A stretch of DNA of 6,888 nt from NCBI GenBank assembly GCA_043811795.1, contig JBDRMV010000152.1:1-6888 (forward strand), read 5' to 3'. The notes beneath the pieces were generated by a model that was not told where the DNA came from, did no database searches, and saw only the letters and a program-made list of their open reading frames with translations. Below are positions 1 to 6,774 of the stretch, piece after piece; positions within the stretch are counted from its first letter, which is position 1; every line of letters starts with the position of its first letter. A program made the translations under genes and the position numbers. The stretch is from JBDRMV01 sp043811795. GTDB lineage: Bacteria; CG03.

Positions 1-1
1 C

Positions 2-1063
2 CTAATTACCGACAAGACCGGCTATCAGGTCGCCGACGTCGCTCGTTGTCATTCCCATCCTGCCGGCGGACATTGATTTTATTTTTCCAACCGTCGCGGT
101 CATCACGGCTTTTTCCACCGCGCAGGCAGCGGCTTCCTCGCCTATACCGGAAAGCAGCATCTGCAGGGCGCAGATCGCGGCAAGAGGGTTTATCACGTTC
201 TTCCCCGTGTATTTCGGCGCGGAACCGCCTATCGGCTCAAACATGCTGACGCCTGCGGGGTTTATGTTCCCTCCGGCGGCAATACCCATTCCACCCTGCG
301 TTATCGCTCCGAGGTCGGTTATTATATCGCCGAACATATTGTCGGTAACAATCACGTCAAACCACTCGGGATTTTTCACCATCCACATGCAGGTCGCGTC
401 AACGTGAGCGTAGTCCGTTTTTATGTCCGGATATTCCTTCGCCACTTCGTAAAAAGTTCTCTCCCATAGGTCCCATGCGTATGTGAGCACGTTCGTTTTT
501 CCGCACAATGTCAGATGCTTGCGCTTGTTCCGCTTTCTTGCAAATTCAAATGCGTACCTGAGGCAACGCTCAATACCCTTTCTCGTATTGTAGGAAACCT
601 GAAGAGCAACCTCGTTTTTCGTTCCCTTTTCTTTGAACTCGCCAATTCCCTTGTAAAGCCCTTCGTTGTTTTCCCTTACGACGACATAGTCAATTTCTTC
701 GGGGCCTTTGTCTTTAAGCGGCGTCCACACGCCAGGGTAAAGTTTCACCGGCCGCAGGTTGATGTACTGTTCGAGGTCAAACCTTATTTTCAGAAGAATT
801 CCCTTTTCCAGAATACCGGGCTTCACGCCGGGATGCCCGATTGCTCCGAGATATATCGCGTCGAATTTTTTCAGTGTTTCGATACCGTCTGACGGAAAGA
901 CCTCTTTAGTCCGCAAATATTTCTCGCCGCCCCAGTCAAAAACTTTTGTATCATATTCAAAACCGAATTTCTTCGAGACGGCTTTAAGCACCTTCAGCCC
1001 CTCGTTGATAACTTCGGGCCCCGTCCCGTCACCGGGAATAACCGCTATTTTATACTTTTTCAT
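2..1063 (-). CDS. leuB: 3-isopropylmalate dehydrogenase, atypical cofactor site
   Basis: Oxidatively decarboxylates 3-isopropylmalate to 2-ketoisocaproate, the last dedicated leucine step. It is a beta-decarboxylating dehydrogenase of 353 residues. Seen: IPGDGTGPEV (9-18); substrate residues L90, L91, R94, R104 and R130; Y137 and K189; metal ligands D222, D246 and D250. The hydrophobic LL before R94 and the surrounding leu genes favour isopropylmalate over isocitrate. Odd points: the cofactor motif, usually HGSAPDIAG, reads GGSAPKYTG (279-287). The His that packs on the adenine is Gly, and the Asp-Ile of NAD enzymes is Lys284-Tyr285, as in NADP-dependent isocitrate dehydrogenase. NADP use is therefore possible, though the other NADP contacts of that enzyme (Tyr391, Arg395) align with G326 and S330. 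The gene is complete, ending in TAG at the window edge, and its ATG lies inside leuD. Confidence 0.92.
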   Translation of the reverse strand: MKKYKIAVIPGDGTGPEVINEGLKVLKAVSKKFGFEYDTKVFDWGGEKYLRTKEVFPSDGIETLKKFDAIYLGAIGHPGVKPGILEKGILLKIRFDLEQYINLRPVKLYPGVWTPLKDKGPEEIDYVVVRENNEGLYKGIGEFKEKGTKNEVALQVSYNTRKGIERCLRYAFEFARKRNKRKHLTLCGKTNVLTYAWDLWERTFYEVAKEYPDIKTDYAHVDATCMWMVKNPEWFDVIVTDNMFGDIITDLGAITQGGMGIAAGGNINPAGVSMFEPIGGSAPKYTGKNVINPLAAICALQMLLSGIGEEAAACAVEKAVMTATVGKIKSMSAGRMGMTTSDVGDLIAGLVGN

Positions 1064-1544
1064 TTTTTAAAGATTTTAAGAGACCGCCGGCGGAGATGAT
1101 TTTTCTGATGAATTCGGGAACAGGTTTTATTTCGTATGTTTTGTTTTTTGTCAGATTTCTTATTCCGCTTTTTTTAACGTCAATTTCAATTTTGTCGCCG
1201 GTTGCGCAAACGTCAGCGAGATTGCATTCAAAAACCATAAGACCGGTGTTTATGCAGTTCCTTAAAAAAATCCTGGCGAACGACTTCGCAATGACCGCCG
1301 AGATGCCGGAGGCCTTAATTGCTATCGGCGCGTGCTCCCTGCTGGAGCCGCAGCCGAAGTTCCTGCCGGCGACAATGATGTCACCGTCCTTTATTTTCTT
1401 TCCGAAATTTTTATCAAGGTCTTCCATGCAGTGCGCCGCAAGTTCTTCGGGTCTGTCCGTTGTAAGGAACCTCGCGGGGATTATCACATCGGTGTCGATT
1501 GAATCGCCGACGACGTAAGCGTTCCCGCTGATTTTATTTTTCAC
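1050..1544 (-). CDS. leuD: 3-isopropylmalate dehydratase, small subunit
   Basis: Swivel-domain partner of LeuC that completes the isopropylmalate isomerase active site. At 164 residues it is the short type that pairs with the short LeuC, compared with about 200 in E. coli. Seen: GDSIDTDVIIPARFLTT (13-29), where the LTT after PARF is more like isopropylmalate than homoaconitate enzymes; the signature GRNFGCGSSREHAP (60-73); and SFARIFLRNCINTGL (88-102). The start is a GTG at 1544 sharing bases with the leuC TGA (GTGA), so the two subunits are translationally coupled, which suits a heterodimer made in equal amounts. No upstream Shine-Dalgarno is evident. The 3' end overlaps leuB by 14 nt. Confidence 0.95.
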   Translation of the reverse strand: MKNKISGNAYVVGDSIDTDVIIPARFLTTDRPEELAAHCMEDLDKNFGKKIKDGDIIVAGRNFGCGSSREHAPIAIKASGISAVIAKSFARIFLRNCINTGLMVFECNLADVCATGDKIEIDVKKSGIRNLTKNKTYEIKPVPEFIRKIISAGGLLKSLKNEKV

Positions 1545-2773
1545 AACTGCTCAGGCGAGGTTATCCGTCCCGTTAATGCCGAAGCTGCGGCGACATACGG
1601 CGAGGCGAGGTAAACTTTTGAAGATGTTGAACCCATTCTCCCTACAAAATTCCTGTTCGTCGTTGAAACCGCAATTTCCCCGTCAGCGAGGATTCCCATA
1701 TGCCCGCCGAGACAGGGTCCGCAGGTCGGCGGGGAAATTATACAACCCGCTTTTAAAAATGTTTCGATGTACCCCGCCGCAAGCGCTTCGCCGTAAACCA
1801 TGCGGCTGCCGGGAAGAATTATGACACGCAGGCCCCGCCTGATTTTTTTACCCTTCAGTATTTTTGAAGCCGCCGCAAAATCCGAGAGCCTGCCGTTCGT
1901 GCAGGAACCGATGACGACCTGGTCGATTTTTATTTTGTTCAGTTTTTTAGCGGAACGGATTTTGTCCGGTCTGTGGGGAACAGCAACGACCGGAGGAATT
2001 TCCCCTGCGTCGATGCGGATTTTTTTCGTGGAATTTCCGGCGGAAAAAAACTTCGGTTTTTTCAACCCCCTTCCCCTTAAATACTCTTTCGTTTTTCCGT
2101 CGGGGGCGACAAAACCGCATTTCGCGCCGGCTTCAATCGCCATGTTGCACATCGTAAATCTCCCGTCCATCGGCAGCGCATCTATGACCGGCCCCGAGAA
2201 TTTCATCGCTTTGTAATTTGCTCCTTCAACGCCTATTTTCCCTATCGTGTAAAGAATCAAGTCCTTTCCAGTGACAAATTTTTTCATCTTCCCCGTGTAA
2301 ACAAAATCAACGACTTCGGGAACCTTGAACCAGATTTTTCCGGTGAGCATGGCGTAAGCGGCATCCGTGGAGCCCACGCCCGTCGAAAACGCGCCGAGAG
2401 CGCCGTAAGTGCAGGTGTGCGAGTCCGCCCCGATAACGACGTCGCCGGACGTCACGATGCCTTTTTCCGGTAAAACAACGTGCTCCACCCCATCGGTTTC
2501 AAGAAAACTTACGTTGCATTTCTTTGCGAAATCCCTCAGAAATTTCACGTTCTGCGCCGATTTGATGTCTTTGTTCGGGGTAAAGTGGTCGCAGACGATT
2601 ACAACGGAGGCGGGGTTTTTAATCCTGCCGCCGGAAGAGAGAAAGTTCTTCACGGCAAGGGGCCCGGTCACGTCATTTATAAGGACGACGTCGCACTCCG
2701 CCAGAAGAAATTCGCCGGCTTTCACCTCTTTACCGCCCGAATGCGCCGAGAGGATATTTTCTATGTAGTTCAT
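1541..2773 (-). CDS. leuC: 3-isopropylmalate dehydratase, large subunit (short archaeal/HacA-like type)
   Basis: With LeuD it isomerises 2-isopropylmalate to 3-isopropylmalate using a 4Fe-4S cluster. Seen: GADSHTCTYGALG (115-127); cluster cysteines C291 in GSCTNGR and C351 and C354 in PTCGPC; PGSR (321-324); and the closing TTNRNFVGRMGS (371-382). The 410-residue length and the HTCTYGALG motif place it in the shorter class shared by archaea and many bacteria, not the longer E. coli class. Homoaconitase is a possible alternative for this class, but the neighbours LeuA, LeuD and LeuB make the leucine role by far the most likely. The start follows leuA by 36 nt and has no Shine-Dalgarno. A tiny ORF ends exactly on its start codon. 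The stop overlaps the leuD start as GTGA. Confidence 0.95.
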   Translation of the reverse strand: MNYIENILSAHSGGKEVKAGEFLLAECDVVLINDVTGPLAVKNFLSSGGRIKNPASVVIVCDHFTPNKDIKSAQNVKFLRDFAKKCNVSFLETDGVEHVVLPEKGIVTSGDVVIGADSHTCTYGALGAFSTGVGSTDAAYAMLTGKIWFKVPEVVDFVYTGKMKKFVTGKDLILYTIGKIGVEGANYKAMKFSGPVIDALPMDGRFTMCNMAIEAGAKCGFVAPDGKTKEYLRGRGLKKPKFFSAGNSTKKIRIDAGEIPPVVAVPHRPDKIRSAKKLNKIKIDQVVIGSCTNGRLSDFAAASKILKGKKIRRGLRVIILPGSRMVYGEALAAGYIETFLKAGCIISPPTCGPCLGGHMGILADGEIAVSTTNRNFVGRMGSTSSKVYLASPYVAAASALTGRITSPEQL

Positions 2774-2798
2774 TGTAAAAATGTCATATTGTAAAATG
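2770..2798 (-). repeat. Tandem near-duplicate at the leuC start with a 5-codon minicistron
   Basis: In the leuA-leuC gap the minus strand reads CATTTTACAATATGA (2798-2784) and then CATTTTTACAATGA (2783-2770), two adjacent copies differing by small indels. The first copy supplies an ATG at 2787 that opens a five-codon frame (MTFLQ) whose TGA overlaps the leuC ATG as ATGA. The sequence is plain to see. That the minicistron is translated and helps leuC reinitiate is a guess, supported only by the lack of any other visible ribosome site. Confidence 0.3.
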
Positions 2799-2809
2799 CC
2801 GTCCCCATG

Positions 2810-4297
2810 TTACACGGATTTGTTCAGGGCGGAAAGATACGCGAGAACGGACGCCTCGATAATATCCGTTGACGAAGACGACCCCAGAAATTTCTTCTTT
2901 CCGAAAGAAACGGTCAGACGGACTTCTCCCTGGGCGTCCTTTCCGGTTGTGATTGCGTTGACGGAATAATTGAGCAGCCGGCCGGGGCGCCGTGTGACGG
3001 AATCAACCGCTTTCAGAACGCTGTCGACGGGCCCGTCGCCGGAAGCGGTTCCCGTCAGAACCTTTTTATCTTTTCTCAGTTTAACGGTGGCGTGCTGGCC
3101 GCTTTCGCCGGTCAGGACATCGAATGATTCAAGTTCGTACCCTTCTCTTTTCCCGAAATCCTTTTCGAGAAGAGCAACGATGTCGTCGTCATAGACCTTC
3201 TTTTTTTTGTCCGCAAGGCGTTTGAAATCAGCAAAGATTTTGTTAATTTGCTTTTTTGAGACATTAAAACCCTGCTCTTTTATTTTTTTCGCGAGAGCCG
3301 CTCTGCCCGAGTGTTTGCCGAGAACGAGGCTGCTGCCTGAAATACCTACGTCCCTGGGCTCCATAATTTCGTAGGTCTGCGCTTTTTTTATGACACCGTC
3401 CTGATGTATGCCCGCCTCGTGCGCAAAAGCGTTTGCCCCGACAATCGCCTTGTTCGGCTGAACGGGAATACCCGTCAGGGTTGAAACGATCCGGGATGTC
3501 GTCGCCAGTTGCCTCGCGTTTATTCCGGTCTTAAACTGCGGGAACCTGACCTTCAGAGCCATTACGATTTCCTCTACCGCCGCATTGCCGGCCCGCTCGC
3601 CGATGCCGTTTACGGTACACTCGACCTGTCCCGCTCCGGCGAGAACGGAAGTTAGAGAATTCGCCGTGGCAAGGCCGAGGTCATTGTGGCAGTGCACGGA
3701 AAAAACCGCTTTGTGAGAATTCCTGACGTTCTCAATCAGGAACCTGATAAGATTGCCCATTTCCGCGGGGTATGCGTATCCGACGGTATCGGGCACATTT
3801 ATTATTCCCGCGCCGGCATTTATCGCTTTTTCTATAACTTCGCAGAGAAATCTTTTCTCGCTTCTGGTGGCGTCCTCGCAGGAAAATTCCACTTCATCGC
3901 AGAATCTTCCGGCAAGTTTCACGGCTTTAACCGCGGAATCCACGACGTCGCTCTCCGACATCCTTAATTTGTATTTCATGTGAACGGGTGACGTGGCGAT
4001 AAACGTGTGTATTCTTTTCCGCCGCGCTTTTTTCAGCGCCGACGATGCGGCGGTAATATCTTTTTCAATGGTTCTTGCCAGACCGCAGACGGTAACATTC
4101 TTTACGGCAGCCGCCACCAGCCGGACGCTCTTGAAATCCTCGGGCGACGAAACGGGAAAACCCGCCTCGATTATGTCCACCTTCAATTTTTCAAGCTGCT
4201 GCGCGATAATTACCTTCTGTTGGCTTGTCAGGGACGCCCCGGGCGACTGCTCGCCGTCGCGGAGCGTCGTGTCGAATATCTTTACCGTTTTTTTCAT
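2810..4297 (-). CDS. leuA: 2-isopropylmalate synthase
   Basis: Condenses acetyl-CoA with 2-ketoisovalerate, the committed step of leucine synthesis. At 495 residues it is close to the usual bacterial length. The catalytic TIM barrel opens with FDTTLRDGEQSPG (8-20; R13 and D14). Metal ligands are D14, H202 and H204 in HCHND, and N238 at the end of NGIGERAGN. ATSPVHMKYKLRM (101-113), HQDG (298-301) and LGKHSGR (326-332) are typical of the LeuA class rather than citramalate or homocitrate synthase. Residues from about 366 form the C-terminal regulatory domain, including SGDGPVDSVLKAV (419-431), so feedback inhibition by leucine is expected. The ATG at 4297 overlaps the pssA stop (ATGA). An upstream ATG at 4423 would add 42 unrelated residues read through pssA out of frame, so it is rejected. 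Confidence 0.97.
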   Translation of the reverse strand: MKKTVKIFDTTLRDGEQSPGASLTSQQKVIIAQQLEKLKVDIIEAGFPVSSPEDFKSVRLVAAAVKNVTVCGLARTIEKDITAASSALKKARRKRIHTFIATSPVHMKYKLRMSESDVVDSAVKAVKLAGRFCDEVEFSCEDATRSEKRFLCEVIEKAINAGAGIINVPDTVGYAYPAEMGNLIRFLIENVRNSHKAVFSVHCHNDLGLATANSLTSVLAGAGQVECTVNGIGERAGNAAVEEIVMALKVRFPQFKTGINARQLATTSRIVSTLTGIPVQPNKAIVGANAFAHEAGIHQDGVIKKAQTYEIMEPRDVGISGSSLVLGKHSGRAALAKKIKEQGFNVSKKQINKIFADFKRLADKKKKVYDDDIVALLEKDFGKREGYELESFDVLTGESGQHATVKLRKDKKVLTGTASGDGPVDSVLKAVDSVTRRPGRLLNYSVNAITTGKDAQGEVRLTVSFGKKKFLGSSSSTDIIEASVLAYLSALNKSV

Positions 4298-5058
4298 ACC
4301 GACTTCGTCCCCCTCCGCATTCTTACGGTTTTTACCACAAGGTCTATGAGCCCCGAAAACAGATACGCTATCAGCATAAGCGAAATTATGCTTTCCGGAT
4401 ACATTATCAACATCACAATCCACAAAACGACTATCATAAAGACCTTCAAAGGCAGCATCCCTGTGAGTTTAAAACTGCTGCCGTTGGGATATCTTATCTT
4501 GGTCAGCATCAGGAAAGAAATTATTATTATGGCAAAGGGCAGGATGTGCGCGAAAGCCGGCGCTTTCTCCACGAGAAATTTAAAACTCCTTTTGGGAATA
4601 TCCGCCTTGTATATCTCCATTAGCAGCACAAATGCAGCCCATATTCCCGCCGCAGCCGGACACGGCAGCCCTTCGAAATAAGGCGATTTTTTATCGGGAT
4701 CCGCTGCCGCATTGTAGCGCGCAAGACGTATCGCCACGGCCAGCACGTATATGAAGCACGCTGCCCATCCATGCCGGAAATCCTTAAGATAATACACCCA
4801 TAAAAGTATCGCCGGAGCAACGCCGAATGACACCATATCCGCCAAACTGTCGAACTCAATGCCGAAACAGGAACTCGTCTTCGAAAAGCGCGCAAGGCGC
4901 CCGTCTATTATATCCATCACCCAGCCGAGCACAATCAGCCATGCCGCCAGCATATAACGCTCGTTAAAAGCCGAAAGCACCGACATAAAACCGCAGCCGA
5001 GGTTTATTGCCGTAAAAACGCTCGGGAGATATATTCCTTTCTTTATTCTGATTGCCAT
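4294..5058 (-). CDS. pssA: CDP-diacylglycerol-serine O-phosphatidyltransferase
   Basis: Integral membrane enzyme that transfers a phosphatidyl group from CDP-diacylglycerol to serine, giving the substrate of Psd. The CDP-alcohol phosphotransferase signature D-x2-DG-x2-AR-x8-G-x3-D-x3-D is intact at 49-74 (D49, D52, D70, D74). RLARYN (111-116) and FEGLPCPAAAG (128-138) place it in the PssA (type II) group rather than with PgsA. Several hydrophobic segments follow one another (about 17-30, 37-50, 79-92, 99-110, 135-149, 170-186, 203-219, 222-240), and the tail is basic. The ATG at 5058 lies inside the end of psd (16-nt overlap). A TTG at 5082 would add eight polar residues that are not expected in the family, so the ATG is preferred. 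Its stop overlaps the leuA start as ATGA. Confidence 0.94.
   Translation of the reverse strand: MAIRIKKGIYLPSVFTAINLGCGFMSVLSAFNERYMLAAWLIVLGWVMDIIDGRLARFSKTSSCFGIEFDSLADMVSFGVAPAILLWVYYLKDFRHGWAACFIYVLAVAIRLARYNAAADPDKKSPYFEGLPCPAAAGIWAAFVLLMEIYKADIPKRSFKFLVEKAPAFAHILPFAIIIISFLMLTKIRYPNGSSFKLTGMLPLKVFMIVVLWIVMLIMYPESIISLMLIAYLFSGLIDLVVKTVRMRRGTKSV
4308..4316 (-). promoter_or_regulatory. Ribosome binding site of leuA inside pssA
   Basis: GGAGGGGGA lies inside the 3' end of pssA and ends 10 nt before the leuA ATG at 4297. It supports this start over the upstream ATG at 4423, and with the ATGA overlap suggests that leuA can be translated both by coupling and by fresh initiation. Confidence 0.65.
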
Positions 5059-5693
5059 TTCGCCAGTTTTGTCTTCGCGCAATTAACTCTATCGCCGGCA
5101 TGGACGAGAACTTCGCACGTTTCGGGGAATTCGCAGTCAACCTGCGAGCCGAATTTTATCATGCCTATTTTTTCTCCCTGCTTTACGGAATCGCCTTTAT
5201 TTTTCCAGCAGAGGATTCTCCTCGCGACGGAACCCGCTATCTGCGTAACCATGACATTTTTCCCCCCTGCTGTTTCAAAAAGAACTTTATTCCTTTCGTT
5301 TCCCGCGTGAGCGTCGGAAGAGGCGGCATTTGAGAATTTTCCCCTGATATAATTTATTTCCTTTATTCGCCCGCTGCAGGGCGCCCTCTGGATATGATAA
5401 TCAAGGATGTTCATAAAAATCCTCACGACTGTTTTATCCAGAGATGTTTCAACGCCCAGAACCCTGCCCGACGCCGGAGAGAGAATAAAAGAATTGTCTT
5501 CCTCCACATTTATTTCGGGGTCCCTGAAAAAGCGCACCGACAAGAGACACAAAATAAGCGCAATCAGGGCGACATAGAAATTCCATGCCGTAAAAATGTT
5601 TTTCGGACGGCAAAAAAACAGCATCAGAACGCACGCCAGAAAAATCGCCGCTGGCGGAATTACCGCAGGCCATATCTCCCCTGACACTTTCAT
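5043..5693 (-). CDS. psd: Phosphatidylserine decarboxylase proenzyme, short type
   Basis: Membrane-associated pyruvoyl enzyme that decarboxylates phosphatidylserine to phosphatidylethanolamine. At 216 residues it fits the short family rather than the long E. coli type. Two hydrophobic segments lie at about 10-28 and 38-55, followed by FFRDPE (55-60). DYHIQRAP (98-105) matches the conserved His region. AGSVARRI (153-160) is the self-cleavage site: cutting between G154 and S155 would leave a beta chain of 154 and an alpha chain of 62 residues with a pyruvoyl group from S155. Odd point: the conserved SPADG motif reads SPASG (72-76), so the Asp linked to self-processing in studied homologues is Ser75. 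The gene starts 10 nt after ilvC and lacks a clear Shine-Dalgarno, suggesting coupling. Its product step follows directly on that of the next gene, pssA. Confidence 0.93.
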   Translation of the reverse strand: MKVSGEIWPAVIPPAAIFLACVLMLFFCRPKNIFTAWNFYVALIALILCLLSVRFFRDPEINVEEDNSFILSPASGRVLGVETSLDKTVVRIFMNILDYHIQRAPCSGRIKEINYIRGKFSNAASSDAHAGNERNKVLFETAGGKNVMVTQIAGSVARRILCWKNKGDSVKQGEKIGMIKFGSQVDCEFPETCEVLVHAGDRVNCAKTKLAKWQSE

Positions 5694-5703
5694 AGGTCTG
5701 TAA

Positions 5704-6702
5704 TTATTTTTTCGGCTTAAGCCAAGCCATCATTTTCCTGAGTTTTGCGCCCACCTTCTCGATCGGGTGTTCGAAGGACTCCTTCCTCGACTGATTGAAC
5801 ATGGGTCTCCCGACCCTGTTTTCAAGAAGCCATTCCTTTGCGAATGCGCCGGAGGTAATCTCGCCCAGGATTTTTTTCATTTCGCGCTTCGTATCTTCTG
5901 TGATGATTCTTTTACCTCTCGTGTATTCGCCGTACTCGGCGGTGTCGGAAATCGAGTAATTCATCCAGCCGATTCCTTTCACGTGCATCATATCAATAAT
6001 CAGTTTCAGTTCGTGGAAACATTCAAAGTACGCAATTTCCGGCTGGTAGCCCGCCTCCACAAGGGTCTCGAAGCCCGCTTTTACGAGTTCGACAATACCC
6101 CCGCACAGAACCGTCTGCTCGCCGAAGAGGTCGGTTTCCGTCTCTTCCGAAAACGTCGTCTCCAGAGTTCCCACGCGCGTCCCGCCGATTCCCTTGGAAT
6201 ACGCAAGAGCCAGTTTTTTTGCTTTCTTTGAGGCGTCCTGGTAAACCCCTATTAAATTCGGGACACCTCCGCCGGCTGCGAACACGTCCCTGACGAGGTG
6301 GCCCGGACCCTTGGGCGCAACCAGTATAACGTCAATATCCTTCGGGGGGACAATCTGTCCGAACCTGATGTTGAAACCGTGGGAAAAACCTAAAATGTTT
6401 CCTTTCTTCAGGTTAGGTTCTATGTCATTTTTATAAACCATTGACTGAACCTCGTCGGGAACGAGGAGTTGAATCCAGTCGGCTTTTTTCGCCGCTGCCG
6501 ACGCAGTCAGCGGTTTGAAACCGTGTTTGATTGCCGTCTTATAATTATCGCTGCCGGTGACCTCGGAGACAATAACCTTTATGCCCGAATCCCTGAGATT
6601 CTGCGCCTGCGCGTGACCCTGGGAACCGTAACCTATAATCGCCACGGTCTTCCCTTTCAAAAGTCCGAGATTTGCGTCCCTGTCGTAATAAACCTTTGCC
6701 AT
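5704..6702 (-). CDS. ilvC: Ketol-acid reductoisomerase, class I (short form)
   Basis: Cytosolic enzyme that isomerises and reduces 2-acetolactate (or 2-aceto-2-hydroxybutyrate) to the dihydroxy acid in valine, leucine and isoleucine synthesis. The 332-residue length is usual for class I. Seen: the Rossmann motif GYGSQGH at 24-30; H108 in FSHGF; K131 in APKGPGH; metal ligands D191 and E195 in DLFGEQ; E227 and E231 in ECFHE; and S252. All known catalytic residues are thus present. The cofactor loop after the second strand reads VSEVTGSDNY (45-54). Glu47 sits where many NADPH enzymes have the GLR-type motif, and no Arg is present, so NADH use is inferred. Two consecutive ATG codons exist. The second (6702) lies 6 nt from an AGGAGG site and gives the family's usual MAKVYY start; the first (6705) would be only 3 nt away. 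It is the first complete gene of the operon. Confidence 0.97.
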   Translation of the reverse strand: MAKVYYDRDANLGLLKGKTVAIIGYGSQGHAQAQNLRDSGIKVIVSEVTGSDNYKTAIKHGFKPLTASAAAKKADWIQLLVPDEVQSMVYKNDIEPNLKKGNILGFSHGFNIRFGQIVPPKDIDVILVAPKGPGHLVRDVFAAGGGVPNLIGVYQDASKKAKKLALAYSKGIGGTRVGTLETTFSEETETDLFGEQTVLCGGIVELVKAGFETLVEAGYQPEIAYFECFHELKLIIDMMHVKGIGWMNYSISDTAEYGEYTRGKRIITEDTKREMKKILGEITSGAFAKEWLLENRVGRPMFNQSRKESFEHPIEKVGAKLRKMMAWLKPKK

Positions 6703-6708
6703 CATTAA

Positions 6709-6714
6709 CCTCCT
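6709..6714 (-). promoter_or_regulatory. Ribosome binding site of ilvC
   Basis: A full AGGAGG lies 3 nt before the first ATG and 6 nt before the second. The spacing favours the second ATG (6702) as the start. Apart from leuA, it is the only strong Shine-Dalgarno sequence in the operon. Confidence 0.85.
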
Positions 6715-6738
6715 AAACGTTAATTTAATTTAATATGA

Positions 6739-6769
6739 ATTATAACACATTTTCAAAAAAAATTGTATA
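6739..6769 (-). promoter_or_regulatory. Putative sigma-70-type promoter of the ilv-leu operon
   Basis: The minus strand carries a perfect TATAAT (6744-6739) preceded by TG one base upstream, an extended -10 element. A weak -35 match, TATACA (6769-6764), lies 19 bp away, which is long; the extended -10 may compensate. The spacer contains a run of eight T (6762-6755). Transcription would start near 6732, giving a leader of about 30 nt before ilvC. That is too short for a leader peptide or T-box, so any control from this promoter would act at initiation. The hexamers are seen; activity is inferred. Confidence 0.6.
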
Positions 6770-6774
6770 GCCCG

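Noticed and set aside
515..892. Plus-strand open frames opposite leuB, leuC, leuA and ilvC, up to about 220 codons
   Set aside because: They lie antisense to genes with intact catalytic motifs, have no recognisable domains or ribosome sites, and reflect the codon pattern of the true strand.
2..1063. Isocitrate dehydrogenase instead of LeuB, because of the KY motif
   Set aside because: The hydrophobic LL before R94 lacks the Ser/Asn isocitrate-binding residues, the sequence runs close to actinobacterial-type LeuB, and the gene sits with leuA, leuC and leuD.
4298..4423. N-terminal extension of LeuA from an ATG at 4423
   Set aside because: The 42 added residues match nothing in the family and are pssA read in another frame. 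The ATG at 4297 has a ribosome site, an ATGA overlap and the normal LeuA N-terminus.
5059..5082. TTG start for pssA adding eight residues
   Set aside because: The extension is polar and not expected in PssA. The ATG at 5058 gives the usual short basic lead before the first hydrophobic segment.
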